This document shows, one piece after another, positions 1-6,246 of a DNA stretch of 8,740 nucleotides (positions are counted from its first letter, which is position 1; each line of letters opens with the position of its first letter). The notes under the pieces are model-generated. The model was given only the letters and a program-made list of their open reading frames with translations, was not told where the DNA came from and ran no database searches. The position numbers and the translations under genes are program-made. The stretch covers positions 1-8,740 of the forward strand of contig JACZRM010000058.1 in assembly GCA_022576105.1 (NCBI GenBank), written 5' to 3'. The stretch comes from Chloroflexota bacterium (lineage in GTDB: Bacteria > Chloroflexota > Dehalococcoidia > UBA3495).

Positions 1-92
1 GCTTACTGGCCCGCCTTCAGAAAGATAGACTTTTTGAGGGCTATTCGAAGCTTCCAACAGAGGAAAAGACGTTATGGCCTCTAGTGTTCTGA
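1..92 (+). other. possible 3' end of an upstream gene, frame unresolved
   Basis: The first ~90 bases are open in two + frames. One runs from base 3 to a TGA at 90-92 and ends ...KLPTEEKTLWPLVF. The other runs from base 1 to a TAG at 82-84 and ends ...QQRKRRYGL. Either could be the tail of a gene that starts outside the window on the same strand as the isomerase. The fragment is too short to recognise a family or to choose the frame. If it is real, the next gene begins about 30-40 bases later, so the two could be cotranscribed. Confidence 0.3.
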
Positions 93-120
93 CAGACTGG
101 CTGATACCGGGTGTGGGGTA

Positions 121-1218
121 ATGACGACGTCTGATATCGGACCGGCCCAGTCCAGCCTGGTGGACCTGGAATCCGAAGCCAGTTATGCTCAGTTGGACGC
201 CAGCGGCATGCGGCAGCGGTTACGGGCCTTGCCGGGGCAATGTCGGGCAGCCTGGCAGCAGGCCGCCGACTTGGCGCCGCCCCAGAGTTGGGACTGTGTG
301 GACCGCATAGTCGTCGGTGGAATGGGCGGCTCGGCCATCGCGGGAGACTTAGTTGGCGACCTGGCGGCCCTCCAGGGCGCAGTGCCGGTCACGGTGATTC
401 GGGACTTTAGGCTCCCCTTCAACCTGGACCCCAAAAGCCTGTTCATTGCCTGCAGCCACTCCGGTGAAACCGAAGAGACCCTCGCCCTATTCCATCAGGC
501 CCAGCGGCAGGGCACTCCCCTTTTGGCGGTCGCCGGAGGCGGTGGACTGGCCAACGAGGCCGCTTCGGCGGGCGTTCCCCTGCTTATAATCAACGCGCCT
601 GGCGAGCCCCGTAGTGCTGTCGGGTACAACTTGATGCTCCTGTTGGGAGCCTTGGCCGTCGGCGGCATCGTGAAAATAGACCAATCCCAGGTGGAAACTG
701 CCATTGCCGGCTTAGAAACGCAGATCGGCCGCCTGGCCGAAGATGTCCGGGAAAAGGACAATGTGGCCAAGCAGATGGCCCGGGAGTTGATGGGCCGGCT
801 GGTCGTGGTGTATGGCGGCGGGCTTTTTACTGGAATGGCCCGTCGTTGGAAGACCCAACTTAACGAAAATGCCAAAGCGTGGGCCTTCTATGAGTCTATA
901 CCAGAGTTACTGCATAATTCGGTAGTGGCTTTTGACGCTCCAGGACCGGTTGCTCAAGACAAAATGGCGCTGGTCTTGAAACCCTCAACTGACAGCGCTC
1001 AGCTTGAAGGGCGTTACAAAGTGGTTTTGGAGTTGCTCCGGCTGAAAAATATTCCCCATCGGATTGTTGAGGCAACGCCCGGGCCGCCATTGGCGCAACA
1101 GCTATCGATGCTGGCGCTGGGCGACTACGTCAGCTACTATCTGGCGTTACTGCAGGGTATCGACCCTTCACCGGTACCGGCCATCGACCTGGGAAAGGAC
1201 TTATCGAACGATGTATGA
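121..1218 (+). CDS. bifunctional phosphoglucose/phosphomannose isomerase
   Basis: This 365-residue cytosolic sugar isomerase interconverts glucose-6-P or mannose-6-P with fructose-6-P, linking glycolysis/gluconeogenesis to mannose activation. Two SIS domains are visible. The first has the phosphate-binding loop GGMGGSAI (residues 66-73) and SHSGETEET (112-120), hallmarks of the archaeal-type PGI/PMI family. The second has NENAKAWAF (248-256) and PELLHNSVV (261-269). E249 and H265 match the catalytic Glu and the ring-opening His known in this family. The C-terminus GIDPSPVPAIDLGKDL is also typical. Length is normal for the family. The ATG at 121 has only GGGG two bases upstream as a poor ribosome binding site; the next Met (residue 30) would cut into the conserved N-terminus, so 121 is kept. 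One difference: the usual acidic residue after HN in PExxHNE is Ser here. Relative preference for glucose or mannose phosphate cannot be read from sequence. Confidence 0.93.
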   Translation: MTTSDIGPAQSSLVDLESEASYAQLDASGMRQRLRALPGQCRAAWQQAADLAPPQSWDCVDRIVVGGMGGSAIAGDLVGDLAALQGAVPVTVIRDFRLPFNLDPKSLFIACSHSGETEETLALFHQAQRQGTPLLAVAGGGGLANEAASAGVPLLIINAPGEPRSAVGYNLMLLLGALAVGGIVKIDQSQVETAIAGLETQIGRLAEDVREKDNVAKQMARELMGRLVVVYGGGLFTGMARRWKTQLNENAKAWAFYESIPELLHNSVVAFDAPGPVAQDKMALVLKPSTDSAQLEGRYKVVLELLRLKNIPHRIVEATPGPPLAQQLSMLALGDYVSYYLALLQGIDPSPVPAIDLGKDLSNDV

Positions 1219-1236
1219 AGATCGATGTATGAAGAT
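1209..1236 (+). repeat. perfect 14-bp tandem duplication at the isomerase stop codon
   Basis: The unit CGATGTATGAAGAT occurs at 1209-1222 and again, directly abutting, at 1223-1236, followed by a partial third start (CGAAAGAT). The stop codon TGA at 1216-1218 lies in the first copy, so the second copy is untranslated and does not change the protein. Confidence 0.9.
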
Positions 1237-1278
1237 CGAAAGATAAGCTCAGGTAGATCAACATTGACCGTTCAAGGT

Positions 1279-1287
1279 TGGTATACT
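1279..1287 (+). promoter_or_regulatory. extended -10 promoter for the FIST gene
   Basis: TGGTATACT at 1279-1287 fits the extended -10 pattern TGn-TATAAT with five of six hexamer matches. No good -35 sits 17 bases upstream, as is common for extended -10 promoters. Transcription would start near 1294, about 30 bases before the ATG. An 8-base direct repeat ATTGACCG flanks the site (1263-1270 and 1303-1310) and could be a regulator site, though this is only a suggestion. Confidence 0.4.
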
Positions 1288-1309
1288 TGGTGCTAACTTT
1301 GTATTGACC

Positions 1310-1317
1310 GGGAGGTG
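1310..1317 (+). promoter_or_regulatory. ribosome binding site that sets the FIST start
   Basis: GGGAGGTG is a near-perfect Shine-Dalgarno sequence, six bases (CTTAAT) before the ATG at 1324. An in-frame GTG at 1315-1317 lies inside this site, so it is unlikely to be the start codon. Confidence 0.8.
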
Positions 1318-1323
1318 CTTAAT

Positions 1324-2508
1324 ATGAAATGGGCTTCTGCGCTTTCCCAGCAGACTCCTTTGGTTAACGCCATCGATGAGTGCGTCGCCAGTGTAAGTGA
1401 ACAGCTTGGTGAAGAGCCAGCACACCTGGCAGTTGTTTTCGCGTCGTCACATTACCAGGAAGAGTACGATCAGATCCCGGGGATCATTCGGGAAAAGCTG
1501 AACGAGCCATCGATTTTGGGCTGCTCCGGTGGTGGAATCATCGGCAACGGCACCGAGGTCGAGCAGCAGCCGGCCTTGTCGATCACGGTGGCTAGCCTGC
1601 CTGACGTGTCGATCAAGACATTCCATCTGGAGGGTGATAATCTGCCGGACCTGGATGCAGGGCCCGATTTATGGGAAGAGGCGGTGCAGGTTTCCAAGGA
1701 AGATGATCCCCACTTTGTCCTGCTGGCCGACCCCTTCTCCTTTCCGGTGCAGAACCTGATTCTGGGCTTGGACTTTGCGTTTGGCAACTCGACAAAAATT
1801 GGCGGACTGGCCAGTGGAGCGCGGCAGCAGGGACAGAACGCGTTGTTCTTGGACGACCAGGTCTACCGGTCCGGCGCGGTCGGGTTGGCCCTGTCCGGGA
1901 ATATTGTGGTCGATACAGTGGTGGCCCAGGGTTGTCGACCCATTGGGAAGCCCATGCGCATCACCAAGAGTAACCGCAATTTGCTGGGAGAGTTGGACGG
2001 CAGGTCTCCGGTGGAAGTTCTGCGGGAACTATTCCAAGGTCTAAACCAGCGGGACCAGGGCCTGATGAGTAACTCCCTGTTCTTGGGGGTGGTGATGGAC
2101 GAGTTAATTGATGAACCCAAGCAGGGCGACTTCTTGATTCGCAATGTCATGGGCATGGATGATCGGGCTGGTACGCTGTCTATTGGGGAGTTGCTCAAAG
2201 AAGGGCAGCTAGTCCAATTCCATCTGAGGGATGCCGATACCTCGGCTGCCGACCTGGCGGATGTGCTTGACCGTTACGCTGGAGAGAATCGGGAAAACCA
2301 GGTACATGGCGCTTTGTTGTTCTCCTGTCTGGGTCGGGGGGAGAACCTCTACGGCAAAGCCAACCACGACTCGGAGTTATTTAAAGATAAATTGGGCACA
2401 GTGCCTCTGGGCGGTTTTTTCTGCAACGGGGAGATTGGCCCGGTCAGTGGGACCACCTTCCTGCATGGCTACACCAGTTCCTTTGGCATATTCAGGTCCA
2501 AGTACTAG
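1324..2508 (+). CDS. FIST-domain sensory protein (FIST_N + FIST_C)
   Basis: A 394-residue soluble protein with no signal peptide or membrane helix. The N-terminal FIST domain (about residues 30-210) shows ILGCSGGGIIGNGTEVEQQPALSI (around 64-87), matching the family's Gly/Cys/Ser-rich loop and following Glu. The C-terminal FIST_C domain (about 220-385) ends with the hallmark ALLFSCLGRGENLYG, then GFFCNGEIGP and FLHGYTSSFGIF. FIST modules are known as predicted small-ligand (often amino-acid) sensors in bacterial signalling, and many FIST proteins are stand-alone with no attached kinase or cyclase, as here. The start is the ATG at 1324, fixed by the Shine-Dalgarno at 1310-1317. The gene has its own candidate promoter after the isomerase. 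The next gene downstream encodes a ligand-binding protein, so the pair may be linked in sensing; that is inference. Confidence 0.9.
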   Translation: MKWASALSQQTPLVNAIDECVASVSEQLGEEPAHLAVVFASSHYQEEYDQIPGIIREKLNEPSILGCSGGGIIGNGTEVEQQPALSITVASLPDVSIKTFHLEGDNLPDLDAGPDLWEEAVQVSKEDDPHFVLLADPFSFPVQNLILGLDFAFGNSTKIGGLASGARQQGQNALFLDDQVYRSGAVGLALSGNIVVDTVVAQGCRPIGKPMRITKSNRNLLGELDGRSPVEVLRELFQGLNQRDQGLMSNSLFLGVVMDELIDEPKQGDFLIRNVMGMDDRAGTLSIGELLKEGQLVQFHLRDADTSAADLADVLDRYAGENRENQVHGALLFSCLGRGENLYGKANHDSELFKDKLGTVPLGGFFCNGEIGPVSGTTFLHGYTSSFGIFRSKY

Positions 2509-2559
2509 TAAGAGTCTCTAACAGTATAACTAAGTGCCCATCAGGTAGTGAGCAATCTA

Positions 2560-2632
2560 AAATCCCCCATCCCCTTTTGCCAAGGTGGCTATCGGCTCTT
2601 CCCCTTTCGTAAAGGGGGACACAGGGGGATTT
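2560..2632. repeat. 73-bp inverted-repeat element (MITE-like)
   Basis: The arms AAATCCCCC (2560-2568) and GGGGGATTT (2624-2632) are perfect inverted repeats. Inside is a second hairpin, CCCCTTT-CGT-AAAGGGG (2601-2617). Nested palindromes and pyrimidine/purine-rich ends are typical of miniature dispersed repeats scattered between bacterial genes. No coding capacity is seen. It could also help end FIST transcription, but there is no clear T-run after the stem. Confidence 0.7.
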
Positions 2633-2710
2633 CTTCGTTCCTCAGGGCAACTGGCATTTCAATTATTCAGCAGTTTTAAGCCAACTGCGCGGTGTGTTCT
2701 GTATATTAGG

Positions 2711-2733
2711 AGGGCGGGTTAAATACCCGCCCT
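2711..2733. repeat. perfect 9-bp stem hairpin (REP-like)
   Basis: AGGGCGGGT (2711-2719) and ACCCGCCCT (2725-2733) form a perfect GC-rich stem with a TAAAT loop. TTAGATTTGGG follows, which is a poor T-tract, so a dispersed palindrome is more likely than an intrinsic terminator. It lies just upstream of the binding-protein reading frame. Confidence 0.65.
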
Positions 2734-2760
2734 TAGATTTGGGAATCTGGTTCGATCATT

Positions 2761-3969
2761 TTGTTCTGTTCCGATAGTTCTGTTCCGAGGGGAGCGGCAA
2801 TTTCCAGACGGCCAGAAATAAAGGTGGGCATTCCGGTTTCGCTATCCGGGCAATTCCAAACCCAAGGACGGCAGGCCCTGGCTGGCCTACAAGCCTGGGC
2901 CGGGGATGTCAATCGGGCCGGCGGGTTGTTGGTGGGAGGAATTTTGGCCGGCGGGTCTGGTCTACGCTGGCCGGTATCGGTTATTCACTACGATGACGGC
3001 AGCCAGGTCGGGCGGGTGCGGCAACTGGCCCGCCGGTTAATTGTTGAAGACCGGATCGACTTGCTGATGGGGCCCTATTCCAGTGTGCTGGCCCAGGCCG
3101 CCGCCTCGGTGGCTGAGGAACACGGGCAGGTGCTATGGAACCAGGGTGGTGCGTCGGACAGCATCTATCAACGGGGCTACCGTTGGGTGGTCGGAATCCT
3201 CACCCCAGCCAGCGAGTACCTGGCCGGGCTCCCCCAGTTGGTGCGAGATCGCTGTCCTGAAGCGCGAAGGCTGGCGATTGTCCGGGCCGGTTCTGGAAGC
3301 TTTCCCAGAGTGGTGAGTTCTGGAGCGGAGCGTTCGGCGGCTGCCCTGGGGTACGAAACAGTTCTGCTCTGCGAATATGACCCGCTGATTGACGATTTTT
3401 CAGCCATCATCGACCAGATAGCGGCGGCCCAACCGGATGTCTTGCTGGCGGTGGGACGTATCCAGAACGACTTGCGACTAGCGGCCCAACTGGGGCAAAG
3501 GCGGCCAGCCCTGGGCGCAGTGGCGGTGGTGGCGGCGCCAATCCAGCAATTCCACGATGCGTTGGGCGTCGACGCGGAGGGATTCATCGGCCCCAGCCAG
3601 TGGGAACCGCCCGGCGATGAATCGGTTGAAGATTACGCCGGGACCTACGGCCCCTCTACTTCCGAAGTGGTGGAGTCGCTTCATCGGCAGAGTAATCTTG
3701 CGGTTGACTACCCGATGGCGCAGGCCTACGCCGCCGGACTGGTGGCACAGCGGTGCGTGGAGGCAGTGGGATTGGAGCAAAAAGCCTTGCGGGATGCCGC
3801 TGCGGAGTTGGATTTCTCCACTTTCTACGGCCGATTCAAGATTGATCCCGATACTGGAAGACAAATCGGACGCTCGGTGGTGCTGGTGCAGTGGCAACAG
3901 GGTCGGAAAGTAGTTATTTGGCCGCCAGAGCAACGCCAGGGCGGTCTAGTCTATCCTTGGCAAGGATAG
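2761..3969 (+). CDS. branched-chain amino-acid-type ABC substrate-binding protein, no signal peptide
   Basis: About 390-402 residues of a type I periplasmic-binding fold (Peripla_BP_6/LivK-like). The fold begins EIKVGIPVSLSGQFQTQGRQALAG (about residues 19-42), continues YDDGSQVGRVRQLARRLIVEDRIDLLMGPYSS, then WNQGGASDSIYQRGYRWVVGILTPASEYL, and ends with DYPMAQAYAAGLVAQRCVEAVG and FYGRFKIDPDTGRQIGRSVVLVQW. Such proteins bind amino acids, amides or similar ligands for ABC import or act as sensor domains. Oddly, only about 18 polar residues precede the first strand: no hydrophobic segment, no lipobox. The frame is open only from 2737. Possible starts are TTG 2761 (no ribosome site), ATT 2800 (GAGGGGAG five bases upstream) and GTG 2824 (inside the first strand). 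No permease or ATPase gene is adjacent. It is either a cytosolic ligand sensor or a gene that lost its export signal. Confidence 0.85.
   Translation: MFCSDSSVPRGAAISRRPEIKVGIPVSLSGQFQTQGRQALAGLQAWAGDVNRAGGLLVGGILAGGSGLRWPVSVIHYDDGSQVGRVRQLARRLIVEDRIDLLMGPYSSVLAQAAASVAEEHGQVLWNQGGASDSIYQRGYRWVVGILTPASEYLAGLPQLVRDRCPEARRLAIVRAGSGSFPRVVSSGAERSAAALGYETVLLCEYDPLIDDFSAIIDQIAAAQPDVLLAVGRIQNDLRLAAQLGQRRPALGAVAVVAAPIQQFHDALGVDAEGFIGPSQWEPPGDESVEDYAGTYGPSTSEVVESLHRQSNLAVDYPMAQAYAAGLVAQRCVEAVGLEQKALRDAAAELDFSTFYGRFKIDPDTGRQIGRSVVLVQWQQGRKVVIWPPEQRQGGLVYPWQG
2763..2788 (+). repeat. 14-bp-period duplication at the 5' end of the binding-protein gene
   Basis: GTTCTGTTCCGA occurs at 2763-2774 and 2777-2788, a direct repeat with 14-base period in which 12 bases match. 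It covers the only codons upstream of the conserved domain. Confidence 0.75.
2787..2794 (+). promoter_or_regulatory. Shine-Dalgarno-like site pointing to an ATT start
   Basis: GAGGGGAG, followed five bases later by an in-frame ATT (2800-2802), is the only good ribosome binding site near the start of the binding-protein frame. ATT initiation is rare but known in bacteria. Using it would give a protein starting (M)SRRPEIKVGIPVS, right at the conserved fold. Confidence 0.35.
3951..3969. repeat. palindrome spanning the binding-protein stop codon
   Basis: CTATCCTTG (3951-3959) and CAAGGATAG (3961-3969) are perfect 9-base inverted arms around a single G. The second arm ends with the stop codon TAG. 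A weaker GGAG-TAG-CTCC stem follows at 3979-3989. No T-run follows, so a factor-independent terminator is not well supported; both stems may still slow transcription between the convergent genes. Confidence 0.5.
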
Positions 3970-4000
3970 CTTCGTGCCGGAGTAGCTCCTTTACCTGCGT

Positions 4001-4028
4001 GGCTCCGTGGCCTCTGTGTTCTCTGTGG
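4001..4028. repeat. CTCTGTG-type low-complexity repeat
   Basis: The segment contains CCTCTGTGTTCTCTGTGG with repeated TCTGTG units. Similar TCTGTG-rich strings are a familiar dispersed intergenic repeat in many bacterial genomes. It lies in the 85-base gap between the convergent binding-protein and lipoprotein genes, which holds nothing else recognisable. Confidence 0.4.
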
Positions 4029-4054
4029 CAGGTGTAGCCCCGATGATACTCCAG

Positions 4055-4801
4055 CTATTGACTGGCGGTCAGACTCAGCGGGTCTGCTCCACCAGACTGC
4101 CACTTGATCTGCTGGTGGGCGGTCAGGCTGCCGATTGTGAAAGTTATAACCTTGCCGCCGAATGGCGGTTGTCCCAGTACCTGACCCAACGCAAGGCTGT
4201 ATTTCCCGCCGCTCTTGACCGATGTAACTCCCGCCAGGCTGCCCCCAATCCAGGCTGCGACCACGGTCCCGGTTGGGGCGTTTGAGCCGTTGATAGTTGC
4301 AGTCCCGGCCAGGATATGGGGGATCAGGCTGGACGAGTAGGGTATCGGGGTCGCGCCGCCTGACCGTGGCGGGCTGACTGTTGGCGTGGGTTCTGGGGCG
4401 GTTGTCGGAGTTGGGGTTGGCGTAGGGGCTGCTGTTGGAACCTGGGTTGGCGTTTCAGTAGGGGCTATAGTTTGAGTAGGAGACACCGTATTAGCTGGTG
4501 TCGGCGACAGCGTTGGAGTTGATGTGGGCGGCTGAAGGGAGGCCGTGGGTGCCAGCGTCGGCGCGGTGGATTGGGTCGGCGCCGTGGTGGCTGGAGGCAA
4601 TGCGGCCAGAGTGCCCCGTACGCTGGCGTCGATGGTTGCCTGGGTATCCGGAGTGGGGCTAGATGCGCTGATGGTCGGGCTCTCGGCTGCGGGCGAACTT
4701 TCCGGTGTTCCGGTGCCCTGGACGGGAACGCAGGCTGTTAGCAAGATGCCGCTAATCAGTAATGCGTACCCGACGCAGTTGAATAAAGATATTCGTAACA
4801 A
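4055..4801 (-). CDS. Thr/Pro-rich lipoprotein with small C-terminal beta domain
   Basis: A predicted surface lipoprotein. From the TTG at 4801 it has 248 residues and a textbook signal: MLRISLFNCVGYALLISGILLTAC, with lipobox LTA-C24. A helix-like stretch follows (DTQATIDASVRGTLAALP), then a long Thr/Pro/Ala/Ser linker (about 70-147) with TPTPTPT-style repeats, typical of cell-surface spacers. The C-terminal ~88 residues (HILAGTATI...GTVVAAWIGG...GGKYSLAL...FGGKVITFTIGSLTA...WQSGGADPLSLTAS) form a compact beta domain that I recall as recurring in Dehalococcoidia/SAR202-like exported proteins; its function is unknown. The frame is open upstream to a TTG at 4858, but that would put the Cys at 43, and TTGACC there looks like a -35 box, so 4801 is preferred. 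Ribosome binding is weak for both starts. It lies 600 bases downstream of the FAH gene and is probably transcribed separately. Confidence 0.75.
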   Translation of the reverse strand: MLRISLFNCVGYALLISGILLTACVPVQGTGTPESSPAAESPTISASSPTPDTQATIDASVRGTLAALPPATTAPTQSTAPTLAPTASLQPPTSTPTLSPTPANTVSPTQTIAPTETPTQVPTAAPTPTPTPTTAPEPTPTVSPPRSGGATPIPYSSSLIPHILAGTATINGSNAPTGTVVAAWIGGSLAGVTSVKSGGKYSLALGQVLGQPPFGGKVITFTIGSLTAHQQIKWQSGGADPLSLTASQ

Positions 4802-4828
4802 AGGAGGCCGGACCCCCAAGTCTTGATG

Positions 4829-4858
4829 ATTTAAGTATATCGACTTCTGAGAGGTCAA
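4829..4858 (-). promoter_or_regulatory. possible promoter of the lipoprotein gene
   Basis: On the - strand TTGACC (4858-4853) is followed after 18 bases by TTAAAT (4834-4829), a modest sigma-70-like pair. An alternative -10, TATACT (4839-4834), would leave only 13 bases of spacing. Transcription would begin near 4822, upstream of the TTG at 4801. Confidence 0.3.
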
Positions 4859-5019
4859 ACAGCAATCCCAGCAACGAGTTGGGGCAGTCTGTTGGTGGGG
4901 AGATGTGGTGAAAAGGGCCCAACGTGGTTTGCTGACTTGGGGTTTGACTCAAATGCTTGGTCTAAACAAAGCAAAAACATGAGCCAACCCGGATTTGCTG
5001 GGTAAATGCTAGGAATCTA

Positions 5020-5069
5020 GTTTCAGGTGAAACGCTGTAAACCCGAGCGTGGCCGGCAATCTAATTGCC
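5020..5069. repeat. cluster of short hairpins in the gap upstream of the lipoprotein gene
   Basis: Two perfect small palindromes occur here: GTTTCA-GG-TGAAAC at 5020-5033, and GGCAAT-CTA-ATTGCC at 5055-5069, the second extendable through CCGG on both sides with one bulge. The 4859-5401 gap has no convincing gene; it holds these hairpins and the inverted pair at 5073-5314. Confidence 0.45.
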
Positions 5070-5072
5070 CCG

Positions 5073-5314
5073 GTCGTTCCGGCGGAAGCCGGAACCCATT
5101 CATCCATGCTCCTCATTAAGGTCACTCCATCAAGGGCTGGACTTTTCGATTAGTCCATTCTTCCATTCGCGTTGCCAGGGGAGTTAGAGAAAGTTGGAGG
5201 TCACGCCTACTTACAGCGTCCCGTTCCGCCTGCTCCCCAGAGGATAGACGCATAGCCTGCCGCGTACTTGACACCAGGGCTGGCGCTGTGGGTTCCGGCT
5301 TCCGCCGGAATGAC
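5073..5314. repeat. inverted pair of 25-bp TTCCGGC palindromes bounding 242 bp
   Basis: The 25 bases at 5073-5097 (GTCGTTCCGGCGGAAGCC...) and at 5290-5314 are inverted copies of each other with one mismatch. Each is itself palindromic (TTCCGGC...GCCGGAA). Such GTCATTCCGGCG...GCCGGAA units are familiar dispersed repeats in bacterial genomes. The ~190 bases between them show no recognisable gene. It could be one mobile miniature element with 25-bp terminal repeats, or two single units inserted head to head. Confidence 0.7.
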
Positions 5315-5401
5315 GAAGGTCATGCAGAGGACGTTTTTCCTGGTTAAAATTCGGGATGGCTCAAGTCCAGGTGGACTGACGCTCGGCGGGAGCCAGCTAA
5401 C

Positions 5402-6157
5402 CTACTTCTCCAGTTTGACGGGGTTGCTCAGGATGCCAATCCCGTCAATTTCAATCTCGCAGACATCGCCGTCCTTCATTTCTCCAGGCTCACCGGGGGT
5501 GCCGGTGTAAATCATGTCCCCGGGCTCCAGGGTGACAAACTTGGAGCAATAGGAGATCAGCGTGGGAATGTTGAAGATCAGGTAGGTCGTGCTCTCGTTC
5601 TGTACTTCGGCGCCGTTGATGCGGGTCTTCACCCGAATATCGTGGGGGTCGATGTCGTCCACGATGTAGGGCCCGGCCGGCGAGAAGGTGTCAGCCGACT
5701 TGGCCCGCCACCAGTTGCGGTCTTCCCGCTGCCAGTCCCGGGCGCTCACGTCATTGCCGCAGGTGTAGCCAAGCACGTGCTGCATAGCGTCAGCCTCCGA
5801 CACGTTGCGGCAGGTGTCCTTGATGATAACCACCAGCTCGCACTCGGCATCCAGGCGAGCGGTGTCCTTGGGACGGATAATTGTTTCGTCGGGGCCGATT
5901 ACCGATGTGGGGGTCTTGTAGAACACCATGGGTTCGGTGGGGCCGGGACGGTCGTGCAAGTGGCTGGAGTAGTTCAGGCCGATGGCCAGGATTTTGGTTG
6001 GGATGCACGGGGCCAGCAGTTTGACCTCGGACAGCTTGTGGGTATGGTCGGTGATCGTGTAGTTTTCAAAGGGACTGGCGCTCAATTCCTTGACGCTGTC
6101 CCCTTCGACAGCGCCGTAGCTGATTTGACCGTGGGCCAGGTATCGGGCGATCTTCAT
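5402..6157 (-). CDS. fumarylacetoacetate hydrolase (FAH)-family protein
   Basis: A 251-residue cytosolic enzyme of the FAH superfamily, which cleaves or isomerises 2-oxo/beta-diketo acids with a divalent metal; members include acylpyruvases, 2-hydroxyhepta-2,4-diene-1,7-dioate isomerases and decarboxylases of aromatic breakdown. The N-terminal ~50 residues are the small cap region. The core has ILAIGLNYSSH (56-66), VFYKTPTSVIGP (78-89), metal ligands E105-x-E107 in LDAECELVVII, D136 in GYTCGNDVSARDWQ, K153 in RAKSADTFSPAGP, and the closing loop GDMIYTGTPGEPG (213-225). The Glu of the HxxE lid dyad known from acylpyruvases is Asp here (H66, D69). ATG 6157 is supported by AAGGAGAAG seven bases upstream. 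The exact substrate is not predictable. The MDR gene upstream on the same strand is separated by 463 bases of repeats, so cotranscription is doubtful. Confidence 0.92.
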   Translation of the reverse strand: MKIARYLAHGQISYGAVEGDSVKELSASPFENYTITDHTHKLSEVKLLAPCIPTKILAIGLNYSSHLHDRPGPTEPMVFYKTPTSVIGPDETIIRPKDTARLDAECELVVIIKDTCRNVSEADAMQHVLGYTCGNDVSARDWQREDRNWWRAKSADTFSPAGPYIVDDIDPHDIRVKTRINGAEVQNESTTYLIFNIPTLISYCSKFVTLEPGDMIYTGTPGEPGEMKDGDVCEIEIDGIGILSNPVKLEK

Positions 6158-6222
6158 GGTTTAACTTCTCCTTGTTCTGTGATTATTGGCAGGGTAGCTG
6201 CCCACGAATCAGTCAGCTTGGC

Positions 6223-6246
6223 CGCCAATATTAGCCATAATTGGCG
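6223..6246. promoter_or_regulatory. inverted repeat upstream of the FAH gene, possible operator
   Basis: CGCCAAT (6223-6229) and ATTGGCG (6240-6246) are perfect 7-base arms separated by ten AT-rich bases, about 65 bases before the FAH start. The spacing (17 bases centre to centre) and AT-rich middle would suit a dimeric repressor. No convincing -35/-10 pair was found around it. Confidence 0.3.

Noticed and set aside
495..875. 126-codon open frame on the - strand
   Set aside because: It is antisense to the isomerase and has no motifs of its own.
4007..4285. 92-codon open frame on the + strand
   Set aside because: It overlaps the C-terminal domain of the lipoprotein on the other strand and has no ribosome site or domain.
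4340..4720. Repeated GTTGG/GGCG strings that look like a DNA repeat or array
   Set aside because: They are the codons of the Thr/Pro-rich spacer of the lipoprotein; there is no regular repeat-spacer period, so it is not a CRISPR array.
4859..5072. Search for a tRNA or structured RNA among the hairpins
   Set aside because: The hairpins do not fold into a cloverleaf or a riboswitch pattern I recognise.
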